The position numbers and the translations under genes were made by a program. Below are positions 1-11,953 of a stretch of DNA of 64,000 bases, one piece after another. The number at the start of each line of letters is the position of its first letter. Within the stretch, counting starts at the first letter, position 1. The DNA lies in assembly GCA_037962975.1 (NCBI GenBank), contig CM075673.1:24536001-24600000 (forward strand), written 5' to 3'. The notes below the pieces were generated by a model that did not search any database, had not been told where the DNA came from, and saw only the letters and a program-made list of their open reading frames with translations. The stretch comes from Clitoria ternatea. Lineage: Eukaryota > Streptophyta > Magnoliopsida > Fabales > Fabaceae.

Positions 1-2854
1 CTAGGCTGCTCTCCCCCCTTCAATCATGGGTATCTCCTCAGTGGCCTCGGAGGCTAGTAGAATGGCATCCATCTGAGCTTTGGCGGCATTCCTCTTCGCT
101 TGGATGTTATTTTTAGCAGTGACTAATTAGGAAGCTACCAACATAGCCTTCAAATCATTCATGGCTCTATACTTTTCAATTTGTTCTGTATTAAGATAAA
201 TAGACATGTCAGTACGATACATAATTAATAATGGATGGCAAAGTTATAATCATCAAACAAGGGAGTTACTTAAATATGAGGCACGTTGATCTGTCGTCCC
301 TAACAGGTGCTTATAGGAGAATCTCCCGAAGCTGGTAGAATATTCACGCATAACGCTTAAGATTTCCACTGATTTAGGGGATAATTCATTCTTATCGGTA
401 AAGTACGCTTTCCTAGTGAGGAGGAAGTGTTCATGGGTCCACACCGGAGGAAATTTATTGATGTCGTCCTTATTTCCAGAATACGTGCTTATTTGGTTGG
501 ACACAATTTTACAAAATACTTCTTAAAGCTCTTTCTTTCCGTCTTGGCAGACTCCGTGAAGGCTTCGAAATTGATTATTTTGGCATCACACCAATGGGTT
601 ACAAAGCTTAAGCCGCCTTCCTTGTTGATTTGGCGTAACACTTGGCAATAATAAAAAAACATTGCTATAGTGGGGATGAATTTAAAGTGCTCCGCTAGCA
701 CCTCTAGGGCCTGCATTAACCTCCATCCAGTGGGATGCACTTGGGATAGGGCACACTTCAAAAACCTCAGAACGTCCATTTCAAACTCCGTCAATGGAAA
801 TCGAACTCTAAGCTGTGAAAACACAAAATCATACATATATAGAGTCATGTCATTTATAGGAAGGTGACAACCTCTGTCATAAGGCTAGGGGGCAAAGATC
901 ATAAACTTGTCCTTATACTTCTCCTTGGTGTACACCTTGTAGCCTGGATCTATCCTTGCCCCATCTTCTTTGGCATGCCGAGCTGCAATCTCCTTGATGT
1001 CATCCTCGACATAGCAGTAAGGATACTTCTTGTTGAGCTTAACCCAAGCAATCCGATGTGCAATAACATTTTTACAGCCTGGAATTGTCTCTATGGGTTG
1101 AATCGGCTCAGAATCATCTCCAGTAGTCACTGTAAGGACAAGATCTTTGAATCCACGTACATTGCTATAAAAGCCACATCGTCAGATAGGTATACTTCGT
1201 CGCTTACTGTAACACCCCAAATTTTTAAAATAGAGAGATAAATTAAGAAAATAAATATTGAATAATGAAATATGGGCTAATTAATATCCCAAAATGCTAA
1301 ATATAATATAAATGAGATTTTCGGAGACTATTAGTAAATTATTGTGACCGGATAAGCTGAAAACTGACCCGGATAAAATATAGGTGTCAGACCAAGTATC
1401 TCCGATTGAGATGCCGTTGGTCAGGGCTATAGCTAATGTTATTGGGGATTCGAATATGTATTCGGAATAATTTTTAGAATACGTATTGAGGCCGAACTGA
1501 GATCATGTTTAATGAAAAATGCAAGAGTTTAAATGAAAGCTAAAAACTTAAAATAAAGCTCACTCTTTCACTCTCATTTCCATAACTCTCTCTTCCTCAA
1601 ACTAACACACTCACTTCTTCTCCTTTCTACAACTTCTACATTCACACCTTTCTTCTAAAATCCCTAATCAAGAGTGATACCAATCTTCCTCTTTTGTTTT
1701 CACCCACCATTGGAGCAAGGAAGGACATTGGGTGGTTGAAGTCTCCCTTCTTCCTCCTCCATTTTCATATACACCACTCTCTCCCTTGGTGTCTACTTTG
1801 TTTCTTGATTTAGGTAAGTTCTTCCTTATCTTAATGGTAGCTAAACCATAGAACGTGGATTTCTAAGGCTTGGGAGAGTATTAAATGTTTGTGGGTAGAG
1901 AAAGAAAGCATTAAATGCATGAACCCTAAGGTGTGGGTGAAATAAATATGGGTATTTATGAGTAATAAATGAGGTATATGAAGATAAGATTGAAAGATAA
2001 AGAGTATAGAAGTGCATTTATGAATGTGATTGGGTTTTGGTGAAAACCCTAACCCTATAAATTGGGGGAAAGGTAGGATGTAGATGGGGTTAACCTTTAT
2101 TGATGAGGGAAGTGTTATAAATGATGAGATGGAAGCATTTGATGATGATTTATAATGTTGATTAGAAGTCACAATGAATGGGAAGCTCACCAAGGTGTAG
2201 GTGGGAAATTTAATATAAAATGGTGACCTAATTAATTAGGTTGTAGCCCTCGATAATAATGGGTTTCGATTTAAGGGAAGGAATTCCCGAAGCCTAAATG
2301 GGTAAATAAAGAAAATCCATGAATAGCTTCCACATGATGAGAATCATGTATACATAGATATGTATATGTATATTGAAATGGCCTTTGAATGAATAATTGA
2401 TGTGGTCCTATAATGATTGGTGTAGGACTTGATAACGTGGGTGAAGCGGGAACATCAAACCCGGAAATTTACTTCTCTTAAGGTAGGAGAGGGGTGTACT
2501 TTCTAAATGCATGAGAATTATGATAATAATGTATATGATGATGTGATATGGCATGTTTACTTGAATAAGTGTGATATCATATGTTTGTGATGTGAAAATT
2601 GGACTTGGTGCTTAAATTGATTAATTATGGATTGAAGCCTTAATGAGGCTATGAGTGGTATAATATGTGATGAAGTGTTATGGAATCCAAGTGTGGTTGT
2701 TGAATGTTGAAATCTTATGATTGGAATGTATAAATACGTTGACTTTGAAAAATTAATAGTGTTATCGAGTATGAATGCCCTAGATGGGAGGGTGAGATAA
2801 TCCTAATGAGGTTGAGGCATGCATGAGTATTGCATACATGGCATGGCATGCATA

Positions 2855-3202
2855 TCATGATGATGTTATGAAATGATGAATATATCACCTTGCGGGGTGC
2901 CACGAAGGGTAAATCCTGGAGTGATAATGATGTTATGAAATGATGAATATATCACCTTGCGGGGTGCCACGAAGGGTAAATCCCGGAGTGATGATGATGT
3001 TATGAAATGATGAATATATCACCTTGCGGGGTGCCACGAAGGGTATATCCCGGAGTGATGATGATGTTATGATATTGATGAATATATCACCTTGCGGGGT
3101 GCCACGAAGGGTATATCCTGGAGTGATGATGATGTTATGATATTGATGATTATATCACCTTACGGGGTGCCACGAAGGGTGTATCCCAGAGTGATGATGG
3201 CA
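2855..3202 (+). repeat. Minisatellite, about five copies of a 67-68-bp unit
   Basis: The phrase CACCTTGCGGGGTGCCACG recurs at about 2886, 2953, 3020, 3088 and 3156 (the last copy has one change), always preceded by a GATGATGTTATGA-like stretch and followed by AAGGGTAAATCC or AAGGGTATATCC. The period is 67-68 bp. It sits in the middle of the solo LTR. The chromovirus LTRs at 27-38 kb lack an equivalent array. Confidence 0.9.
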
Positions 3203-4049
3203 ATTTAAGTGATTGAGATCACTAATGAATTATAAATTAGATCCGTGCATATACATATTAAACACTAGCATGTGCATTTGCCATAGGAGCATGGCATAGA
3301 ATGATATCATGTTGAGGAGATTGTGTGAGGAGTAAATGGGACTCCTTATTTAATACTAACTGTGAACGGGTTAATGGTTGGTGTATTTTTATGAATCTAA
3401 ATGGATATATGTGTTCATATTGCATTCATGTATATATTATCGCATTTGTTAGATTTTCATCATTGAGAAAGTATACTCACTCTCCATGTGGTATATCTTT
3501 TTAGCTCTTGTGTTGTAGGGCTGCACAAGGAGCTCTTGCGCGGAGAAGTGGTGTGAAGGAAGCCTATTTTGGGTAAAGAATTCCTTGGCCGATAACATTT
3601 TGATTTTATGGTTATGAGGAATATTTGTTATGTGTATAGTATTCTGCATATTTTGTATAGCCTTAAATTGTCATAGAAACTTGTATGGATGATGAATGTA
3701 TGCATCGATGATTTGGAAGGTCATGTAGGAAAATGAGATCCTAGATCTATGGCTCATTTTCATTAGTGACCTTAGCTTGGTTTGGATGTTTGGAAAAGTT
3801 TGGATATGTTGAAATTTATGAATGAATGATGGTTTATATGAAAGATTGCAACTATTAGATCATGCTATGTAGTAGGCTTGATTGGGATGGAACTCATGGA
3901 TTAGAAGGTGAATTATGAGTAAGATAGGTTGGAACATGTTTTAAATACCATATAGGATAAATGAGATGTGATGAAATTAAGTGGTATGCAGTAAAATGAG
4001 TTTTGGTATGATGTGTTAATTGATCCTTCTATTTTCTGCGTTTTTGCTG

Positions 4050-4445
4050 ATAATCTCGCTCAAGCGAGATGGATTCCCGCTCAAGCGAGAATCCCTCCTG
4101 TATGGTATTTGGTTTCTGGACAATTCTCGCTTAGGCGAGAAGGGTCTTGCCCGAGCGAGAGTGGGGTGTTTAGTTTCTGGATGATTTTCGCTTGAGCGAA
4201 TGACCCTTGACATTGGTACTCACTCGAGCGAGCGAGCGTAGGTTTGGTTCTGGACAAATTTCGCTCATGCTCGCTGGCTCCGCCCAAGCGAATCCTGGAG
4301 ATCTCGCTCAAGCGAGATGGGGCTCGCTCAAGCAAGTAGGCCCCTGAATCTCCCTTATTTTTTCCTCGCTCAGCGTATGGTGTTGCTCGCCCAAGCGTCC
4401 TACATGGAACTCGCTCAAGCGAGTGTAGTCTTCGATTGAGCGAGG
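4050..4445 (+). repeat. Array of CTCGCTCAAGCGAG-type dyads in the solo LTR
   Basis: About fourteen exact or degenerate copies of an inverted motif lie within 400 bp. The arms are CTCGCT and AGCGAG with a 2-bp centre, and the average spacing is about 30 bp. The intervening sequences are unrelated to one another. The array lies about 400 bp before the LTR end, just upstream of an AT-rich TTTAAATTATT stretch near 4473 that could be a core promoter. The same motif class recurs at 27846-28362 and 36546-37098. A role as a protein-binding array or methylation target is inference. Confidence 0.85.
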
Positions 4446-5235
4446 GGCGCCCTGATCCTTCAAAATGTTTGGTTTAAATTATTCCCCTTTTCCATTCAAC
4501 ATATCTTGGTTTTACATCATCTCATGAATACTTTGGACATAAATTGAATCCTTTATTTTTCAAGATGATCCCTTTGAACTCAATTACAAAGCATTGATTT
4601 AAATGAATTTTTCTGCTGCTTTCAATTGAGAATTCCTCATTCATAGTTTTCTTTATTTACCTTCTCATATCTTCATATATGAGATAGGTCTTTCATAGAT
4701 CCAGGCTATTAAGTGAACAGCTTCACCACTTAATTATATCATGAATTAACACTATCTAAACCACTTGCATTTTCATAAATCAGTAGTATTAAAATCGTGA
4801 AAAATTTACCCCTATTTTTAGGGGCGTCACACTTACCTCGCTCTCAGGTGTATTACCAGCTCTCGAGCTGGAGGAGGAATCAGAAGAGGGTATCACCACC
4901 CTTCGCCTCGTCTGATATGCCTCACCCCTCTCTGAACGATGTGGCTCAGCCCTAGAAGGATTTACAGCGATCCCTCCCCCTCCCTGCAGCAACCAAAACC
5001 AGCGCAACTTCTCCTAGGATGCATGGTTGTTCTATTATGGAATGAAATGTAGCGACAGAAAAGGCAAAGGGAGGTTACCTAGATAAGATTACAAGTAAGA
5101 ATACAACTCTTCAAACTTTACACAAGCAGAAACTTAGCAGTTTCTTCACAATCGTGTAGAGATTTCGTGGGGAAAAAGAAGGCAAGTATCTTCTCGAATT
5201 CCTAAGTCCCCCTGTTATAGCTGTGGTAGGGGGAA

Positions 5236-6131
5236 TGGTAAACACCGGTTCAGGGATAAAACGCGTCGTTTTGAAAAACAAAACACATGTGTTTCATAGC
5301 CATAAAGCAGTAAAGTTGCCATTTTAGCTTAAAGCGCATGAAATTTGCGTCATTTTGAAATTAAATAAATGGGCCACAACGGTTGAGTTTGAAGGCCCAA
5401 TACAAAGAAAGGGCCATAACTGCGGCCCATGATGATTGGTTAATTTTTGTTACACGCAATCATTAACTCCTTTTGCATTATTAACAATACATGCTCATCA
5501 TTGGTAGCATCCCAAGGTTATGGAGTTGCAAGCATTTAAGGACTTAGATATTTTTGTGTAAAAAGAAAGTAGTGCCCGAAGCCGGTATCCACACCTATAA
5601 ATGGTGACCCCGGTGGAGAGCTATAGCTTATTCGAGTAACCGATCTAGTCCCTCAAACAAGCCAGGGGGCAGATGATCTGGTCTAGATACCAGCCCATGG
5701 CCAGGAGGGTAATTTCCCCCGCTTTCAGTCATATACCAGTGTCATAGGTGAAACCTCAGATTCATAACTGGTATAAGCCATTCTCTCTATACCGGATAGT
5801 CCAAGTCATCATCATTGCACACCGAAAAGTAACCTGCCAACTCGACAAATAGTACAAGGTACAGCCGTTGAGAGAGACGTTTGTTGGAGATGCGAAGGCG
5901 TCCACGTCGTGTGTCATCTTTTTGCAGAGTTGTACTGACACATGGTATGGAATGCCCCTCAACCCTAAGGGACTCTTACGTCCCTCGTATTCATATAAAT
6001 ACCAAAGAATCCACAACAATGGTATGTTTTTCTTATTCTCTAACTTACGCTCAAGCATATTGCATTCTCTATCTGTTTGCTAACTTGAGCGTCAGAGTGC
6101 CTTTGTAAGTGGCACCACCTTTCACCCCACA
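5236..6131 (+). mobile_element. Probable LTR of a Tat-lineage Ty3/gypsy element
   Basis: A purine-rich tract (GGTAGGGGGAA, about 5225-5235) is followed by TGGTAAACACC, which looks like a PPT-LTR junction. A TATA-like TCATATAAAT (5991-6000) is followed by a short leader. The phrase CTAACTTGAGCGTCAGAG with a following GTGCC (6079 onwards) is a familiar U5 motif of plant gypsy LTRs. The end at CCCCACA (6131) is a guess, and no target-site duplication was found. Orientation is +, so the neighbouring minus-strand ORF (1-5007) is antisense to this element. Confidence 0.45.
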
Positions 6132-6189
6132 TTGCATTCTCTATCTTGTATTGTTTCATATTTAGACACTAATGTTTTTATCAATTCTT

Positions 6190-6734
6190 TTATTGATAAT
6201 GTAGACACAATGCATATGAGCCCTTAAGTTTTCTTTTATTGGGAGCAATCAGGAGTTGATACTATTTCGTAATATAATAATAATTGCCCACATGGAAAAC
6301 GAACAGCTTCACTAACCTAAATATGCGCTAGTCAAATTGGCAAGAGCTTACTGTGAATTTACCTGACACTAGGGAGTGAACCCAGATCTTCCGGGCCTCT
6401 CTTCACACATTCCAATCCCAAGGTTCACTATTGAACTATAACTGTATCTCCCAAACATTCTTATCTTTCACTTGTTACATGATGCATGTCATATACTTAA
6501 TTGGTTCAAACTTTTAGCATATACTTTTCGTTCTTGTTCATAGAATTTATCAACATTTTGGCCGGGTTTACCCTATAAATTGAATATTTTCAAATTTTGC
6601 CTTTGACTTGTTATACTCAAAATTCCCAGAAAGTATAATATGTCTATATTAATTATATATTTTTTATTTAAGCATAAAAAATTTCCAAGATTTTATCTTT
6701 CTGTTCTCAGACATCATGATCATTAGAATGATTG
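6190..6734. mobile_element. Old LTR fragment related to the 22.4-22.8 kb solo LTR
   Basis: Shared phrases with 22480-22760 include GACACTAGGGAG, a CTTCACAC run, CATCCCAAGG or AATCCCAAGG, ATGATGCATG and TAATTGGTTCA-like words in the same order. This suggests an older copy of the same LTR family (see 21635-25326). There is no coding content. The boundaries are approximate. Confidence 0.4.
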
Positions 6735-8694
6735 TGTAACATCCTAAAAATTTTAATTAGGGGAAATTGATAACTAAAATTAATAGATTAAATTACAGGA
6801 ACTACTAGAAAATGATATTCAAAATTATACAAGTAAAATTAATGAGTATGTGTTCAATTAAAGTAAATTAAATGACTAAAATAGTCAAATTAAATAATGA
6901 CTTTTATTAACTTTTAAATCTCAATCTCCTAATTAACTAATTGTTAATTCTCCATCCTAAATTTTAAAATGGTGATAAAATATGATTTCTCTGAATTGGG
7001 TATAAACTAAATTAAAACTACAAATTTAATTTAATTTGGTTATTAACCTAAGTAATTAAATGCCTAATGCGTAAGTTTAATATTTACTTCTAAATCACTA
7101 TTCTAATTGATTTTCTAATTGATTTATAATTCAATTTTCTTCTTTCTCTTTCTCTCTTCCGTGCCTACGTTTCTTTTAGGTAGAAACCCATTCTTTCCTC
7201 TTCTTCCTCAAATCACTATCCCCATCGTGCCTTTCAAATCCTTAACCACCTTCATCAAGTTCTAATTATTTTGGTTTAAGGTAAATATAGGCATCAATTT
7301 CAAACCCCTCTCATCTCTTCTCTCTCACGGGTTCTACGTGTGCATGCAACTAAGTTTAATGTTTTCCCCCTCTATGTTAAGATTAAACAGTGGTAGCCAT
7401 GTGGGGTTATTGAAGCGGAGTTTGTGAATTATCGTTTTCAGTTTAGAGAATTATGGTAAGGCATAAAACCACTCTTTTCCTTTAAAACTCCGTTCAGTTT
7501 AAATATTCAAAATGTCGTTGCTTATTAACCCTGACCCAAATTGTGATTTCTTTTGGGGTAGCATATATGATTTGGTTTTGGAAGGAAACAGTTAGGTTCT
7601 TGAGTTGTGAAATTGTTTGCGGAGGTTGTAAGGTAATTAGGTTCCTTTTTCATTCAAGTTTTAGCATCTTGGACACTTCCCCATCATGCGTAATGGCTGA
7701 TTTTCTATGCATTGGTAAAGGACAGCAGTTTCAGAGTTGATGTAGAGACCCGCGATCGACGCTCAAAGCGTTAAAAGTATACTGGAGAGTTGTCGGCAAG
7801 GGAAACCGCATTTTGGTAAGTCGTTTTACCTCAAAACTAAGGTGGATTATTAAATTAGGCTTCGAAACGAGCTAAGTATAGTTTAAGAATGGCTAAGGTA
7901 ACTAATTAGTATTTTAGGAAATGTTAATCAAGTGTTATCACTACCGGAAGCTAATTACGGTAAGGGTTGGTGCGTCGCTCGATTTTGGTAAGTTCTGTTA
8001 ATTTGAACCAATGTCTAAAAATTTTATTAATTATAGGATTAGCGATCGAAAGCTTCAAAATGTATTTAAGTGTCGAGTATATGGTTTATAGGACTTTCGC
8101 GTTTGTTGTGTTATGGTTCAGAAGTATAGTTTAAGAAGTGAATCGAGTCTATGTAGGTTTAACGTATGAGGGGGTTACTAATTGAATAATAAATAGGAAT
8201 TTAATTCTGAGGTTGTGGTTTTATTGAAAGTTTAATTGCCTATGTGTATTGACAATGTCTTAGATATTGTTTTAGTCATGAAAAATATGATACAGCCTTG
8301 TATTTTGACCTTCTCTTGCATTAATTTGATTGAGACTTATTCTGTGATTGGATTAGTATAAGTACTAATTTGCGTTTAATGTTAAATTGAGTATCATAAG
8401 ATATAGGTATGCATATATAGGTAATTAAATATATTCAAGTATGTTTTGCTGGTATGTACTGCTAAATTGAAGATGTATGACATCTAATGGATGTGTGATT
8501 AAGTTTGATTTATTATGATTGAGAAAAGTCAAAAGATTAATTAATGATATATGCCATAGTGGTATATGTACATGTAAGGTTGATATGAATTATTGTTGTG
8601 TTGCAAATTAAGGATTTAGATACTGATTTAGGCCTTATGGCAAATTATGATGGATGATGATTGTTGAATTGATATTATGGAAAGGTTTAGCAGA
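6735..8694 (+). mobile_element. 5' part of an older LTR, later split by the Athila insertion
   Basis: It starts TGTAACATCC, the same terminal word as the other large gypsy LTRs here. No open coding region was found. After the Athila element the sequence appears to continue at 21099-21629, and again after the solo LTR at 25332 onward, because both later elements have clean TSDs whose outer flanks join. The downstream end of this LTR could not be located. Its left flank is GATTG. Confidence 0.4.
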
Positions 8695-8895
8695 GTAAGT
8701 GTTAGTCCTCAAATTTATAATAAATTCTTTAATAAAAATTATGAAAAAATAATAAAAATTAGTTTAATTTGTTAGAAATTTAGGTTTTAAATTCAATAAA
8801 TGGATGTTGTTGAAAATAATTTGCCCTTGATCAATTTTCTCTAGTTTTGCAGTGAAAAAGTAAAGAAATTAAAGAGAAAAATTGAAGAACTAGAG

Positions 8896-9182
8896 AGCTG
8901 ATGCGTAGCATCAACACCACACGTAGCGTGGGAATTTTTTATGCTGACGCTACGCGTCACAGCCACACGTAGCATCAAAACTACGTGGACTCCATTTCCA
9001 GCTAGACAACCACTCAGTCAAAAGGCCAAATAATGGCCAATCCAATCAAGCTAAATGCCAAGCCAAATTGGGAACATGTGGAACCATTGTCTAGGCATTA
9101 TTAGATTAATTAATTTTAATAATGGCCACTTAATCACGTTTTTAATGGGGGTTGAGTCAGGAACCTGATTCGTAGCATCAGG
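8896..9182 (+). repeat. Dyads of the ACGCGTAGCGT class in the 5' LTR
   Basis: The motif has arms ACGC and GCGT around GTA or TAC; the best copy, GACGCTACGCGTC, is near 8943-8956. Several copies are decayed by C-to-T or G-to-A changes, for example ACACGTAGCATC at about 8971. The cluster lies directly upstream of the TATA box at 9198. Confidence 0.8.
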
Positions 9183-9197
9183 ACCCTTCTTCAGCCC

Positions 9198-9205
9198 TAT
9201 AAATA
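9198..9205 (+). promoter_or_regulatory. TATA box of the Athila 5' LTR
   Basis: TATAAATA in the context GCCC-TATAAATA-GGGCC, itself a small dyad. It is conserved at 20136-20143 in the 3' LTR. It would place transcription start near 9230 and define U3 as about 8700-9230. Confidence 0.7.
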
Positions 9206-10222
9206 GGGCCATTCTCCATACATTCACAGCATCCCTTCTAAATTCAGAGCCTTATTTCCTCTCTTTTCACTCGAGTTTGAGTGTTCTTTTATGAGTTTGT
9301 AAGGTTAGAGTGATTTTTAGATACTTGAGAGTGTTGTGTAGTATCGTGAGTTCTTGTATCGTGAAGTGTTTCCAAGTCCTCGTAATGTCAAATTCGGTAA
9401 GTGTTGTTTTTACTTTCACCATGTGTAACTAAATTGTTTATATTGGAATTTGGTGAATCAATCTATTATATGATGTTGTAATTATGAGCTCTACATATTT
9501 ATGATTCTAGTACATGTCAGTATATCAACTCTTTTATTAATATGAACATCAAACGGGAGAATGATTTTCACGTGTATTAAAACCTGTTTTATTAGTGTGA
9601 ACATCAAACAAGAGAATGATTATTCATGCTGTATTGAAACCTGTTTTAATGAAAGTAAAAGTTGAAATACCCTTAATATGCCAATTACTAGGGATAGAGT
9701 TGGTGATTATTGTTGCCATAAGGCCAGGACTTAATGTAAGTTTTTATAGAGAAAGCTCACAAGGGATCAGACTTTACGGTAAATACTTAGAATTTATATC
9801 ACGAGGAATCGGTTATAATGACTTTAAGCTGCAATGACATGAACTTGATAATTAAATATGTATATTTGTAATCACTTCATTATATTTTAGTGCGAGGATC
9901 CTAATTCCAACAAAATTTGCCAATCTGTGTTTTTACTTCAAGTATCTGAGTTATTCTGAATTACATCTCAATTTTTTAGATAACTTTTATATTTACCATC
10001 TTTTTACCATATGAACAAATCAATCGTCAAATTCTGTGAATATTTTATATAAAGCATTATTTTGTTAATAACTTTTGATAAGTTTACCATAGTAAATAAG
10101 AATTACTGTGAGTTACTGGAACTTTCAATCCCAGTGGAACGATATCTAAATTTGAAAACTACAAATGATTGGTGCGCTTGCCAATTAAAGACCCAACAGT
10201 ACCACGGTTTTAACAAGTTTTC

Positions 10223-10240
10223 TGGCGCCGCTTCCAAGGA
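10223..10240 (+). other. Primer binding site, tRNA-Asp type, degenerate
   Basis: TGGCGCCGCTTCCAAGGA begins 7 bases after the LTR end. The first eight bases match the usual Athila primer site and the remainder has diverged. The 7-base spacer is in line with Athila elements. Confidence 0.7.
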
Positions 10241-10379
10241 TTGAATTGATTCAGTAAAATAGTAAATTTTTTAATTACCATGGTAAAAATAATTTTTTTA
10301 CCTTAGAAAAATTTTCAATTTTATTTTATTCATTCATTCATTCACATTGTTCTACTAAGTTTCTTTATTTAGTGTGTTT

Positions 10380-11945
10380 ATGCAAACTCGATCTTCTGTA
10401 GGGAAGGTGTTCTTTGATCCTGAGATCGAGAAGTTTGTAAAGAAACTTAAGGCTTTAAAATCTAAAAAAAAAAACTTCTTCTTCTTCAACTTCATCTTCT
10501 TTTAAAAATTTTGAAAATTCTAATATGGCTGCTAAAAGAAGAACATTGGGACAGTTTGCTGCTATTAATGGACCACCCCGTGTTTCGGGGATGTATCAAG
10601 GACTTATTGCTACTGTTAAAATTAAACCAGCTACTCTAAATATTATTCAAAATAATCAATTTGCTGGTTTAAATAATGAGGAACCTTATGAACACTTAAC
10701 TATTTTTTATGAGTTATGCAACACAATTGGTTTCGAACCCAATCAAGAAGAATCTATTTACATGAGATTGTTTCCTTTTTCTTTGATTGGGAAAGCTAAA
10801 GAATAGTTTAAATCTTGTCCACCCTGTAGTTTTACAAACTGGTCCGATGTTGAAACAAAAATTTTGGAAAGATTTTATTCACCTTCAAAATATTTTGAAG
10901 CAATGACAGCCATACATTCTTTTTCACAAAATCACGATGAATCACTTGGTGAAGCATGGGAAAGATTTAAAGCACTTCTTAGGAAATGTCCAAACTATAA
11001 TTTGGATGATGCTGGGAAGGTAAGAATCGTTTATCATGGTTTATTACCTCAGTTCAAGATGATGTTAGATGCATGTGCAGGTGGTTCTTTAATGAACAAA
11101 ACTGTTGAAGAGGCAATATTAATCATGGAGTCCATGTCAACGAGTGACCGTCAAGCAAAGCATGAAAGAGGTAGTACATCAAGGAAACCAGGTATGCTTG
11201 AGTTGGGAGTAAATGATGTAGTTTTAGCTCAACAAAAATTACTGACACAGTAAATGGAGGCAATGAGCAAACAATTAGAAAAACTTCAAATTGCTCAAGT
11301 ATCATCACCACCAATCGCTCAATTGAAATAATGTATGCATTGTATGGGTGAATAACCATGTGGTTACTGTGCCTCTGACGGAAATGATCAAGAACAAGCC
11401 AATTTCTTGATTCACCAAAGAATACCCTTAGGTACTTTTCCTATTAATCTTGGTAATTCTTTTCCTAACAATTACCCACAGGGTTTGCAGAATCAGAATA
11501 TTGGCTGGAAATAAGATGTTGGACCTTCCAATAAACCTACCAACAATCAATTCAAACAACAATAACCACAATCTGATCAAACAACAAGGCTAACTAGGAT
11601 AGAGGAATCTATCCAACAATTGCTACAATATATGCAAACAAATGAAGCCGTACGTAAAGCATCAGAAATGTAATTGGGACAGTTAGCAAAAGAAGTAGCT
11701 GACATGAAGAGCTCTGGTTTTTCTGTAAACACTCAAAATCCAAGAGAACAATGTAATGCTATTTTTACAAGAAGTGGTAAAGTTGTAGGAAATGATTGTA
11801 AAGAAGAAGAAAAAGAAAAGAAAGAAAAAAAGAAGAAAAAGAAAAGAAAGAAGAAAAAGAATAAGAGAAAAAAAAAGAAAAAGAAAATAAAGAAAAAAAT
11901 GATGAAAATAAAAAACAAAAAAATCAAAAAAATAAAATAAAAAAA
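10380..11945 (+). pseudogene. Athila gag, multiple stops
   Basis: Start ATG near 10380 (MQTRSS...). An A-run near 10460 shifts the frame, and the main gag frame then runs from about 10525. The capsid-like core includes PYEHLTIFYELC (about 10684) and LGEAWERFKALLRKCP (about 10945). In-frame stops interrupt it at 10804-10806 (a Trp codon changed to TAG) and 11251-11253, with several more between 11320 and 11672; many fit C-to-T or G-to-A change. The 3' part (11797-11945) is an almost pure purine tract coding for Lys/Arg/Glu repeats. Gag would form the cytoplasmic particle. No CCHC knuckle was seen. Confidence 0.85.
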
Positions 11946-11953
11946 ATCAGTAT

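Larger units (their letters stand above)
1208..4831 (+). mobile_element. Solo LTR of a Tekay-like Ty3/gypsy family
   Basis: The element begins TGTAACACCCC and ends GGGGCGTCACA. It is flanked by a perfect 5-bp duplication CTTAC (1203-1207 and 4832-4836) and contains no coding region. Its first 400 bases resemble the reverse complement of 30.8-31.24 kb, the U3 start of the chromovirus LTR. Its last 80 bases resemble the reverse complement of the 27.5-kb end, so it is the same or a sister LTR family. The length of 3624 bp matches the 3747-bp LTR of that element. It lies inside the antisense ORF of an older element and is therefore the younger of the two. Solo LTRs arise by recombination between the two LTRs of a full element. 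Confidence 0.88.
1..5007 (-). pseudogene. Broken antisense extra ORF of a gypsy-type element (PF04195-like)
   Basis: Read on the minus strand from ~5007 down to 1. The upper part (about 5007-4837) encodes an Arg/Ser-rich N-terminus. A solo LTR (1208-4831) interrupts it, and coding resumes at 1207. The core near 690-790 has the pattern FPLTEF...ALSQVHPTGWRLMQALEVL, which I recognise as the plant 'putative gypsy type transposon' family (Transposase_28, PF04195). A last exon-like piece (about 200-1, after an acceptor-like tacag) encodes an alpha-helical Ala/Lys-rich tail. Lesions: a frameshift near 1130-1160, an in-frame TAG at 885-887, a frameshift near 500-520 and a TAA inside the tail. Known from the family: such ORFs are found in antisense between pol and the 3' LTR of Tat-lineage elements. 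The + strand LTR at 5236-6131 fits that layout. The true start codon is not determined. Confidence 0.6.
8700..10215 (+). repeat. Athila 5' LTR
   Basis: It runs from TGTTAGTC to TTTTAACA and matches 19638-21093 along its length with many substitutions and small indels. It is 1516 bp against 1456 bp for the 3' LTR. Relative to the 3' copy it repeatedly shows TG or CA where the 3' copy has CG, most clearly in the dyad cluster around 8900-9180. Confidence 0.93.

Noticed and set aside
4016..4335. Open frames rich in SRLSE/ARASEH-type words (also 27839-28290 and 36840-37043)
   Set aside because: They are translations of the CGCTTGAGCG dyad array in LTRs and change frame freely. No protein evidence.
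11733..11927. Phe-rich minus-strand frame
   Set aside because: Shadow of the lysine-rich purine tract in the Athila gag.
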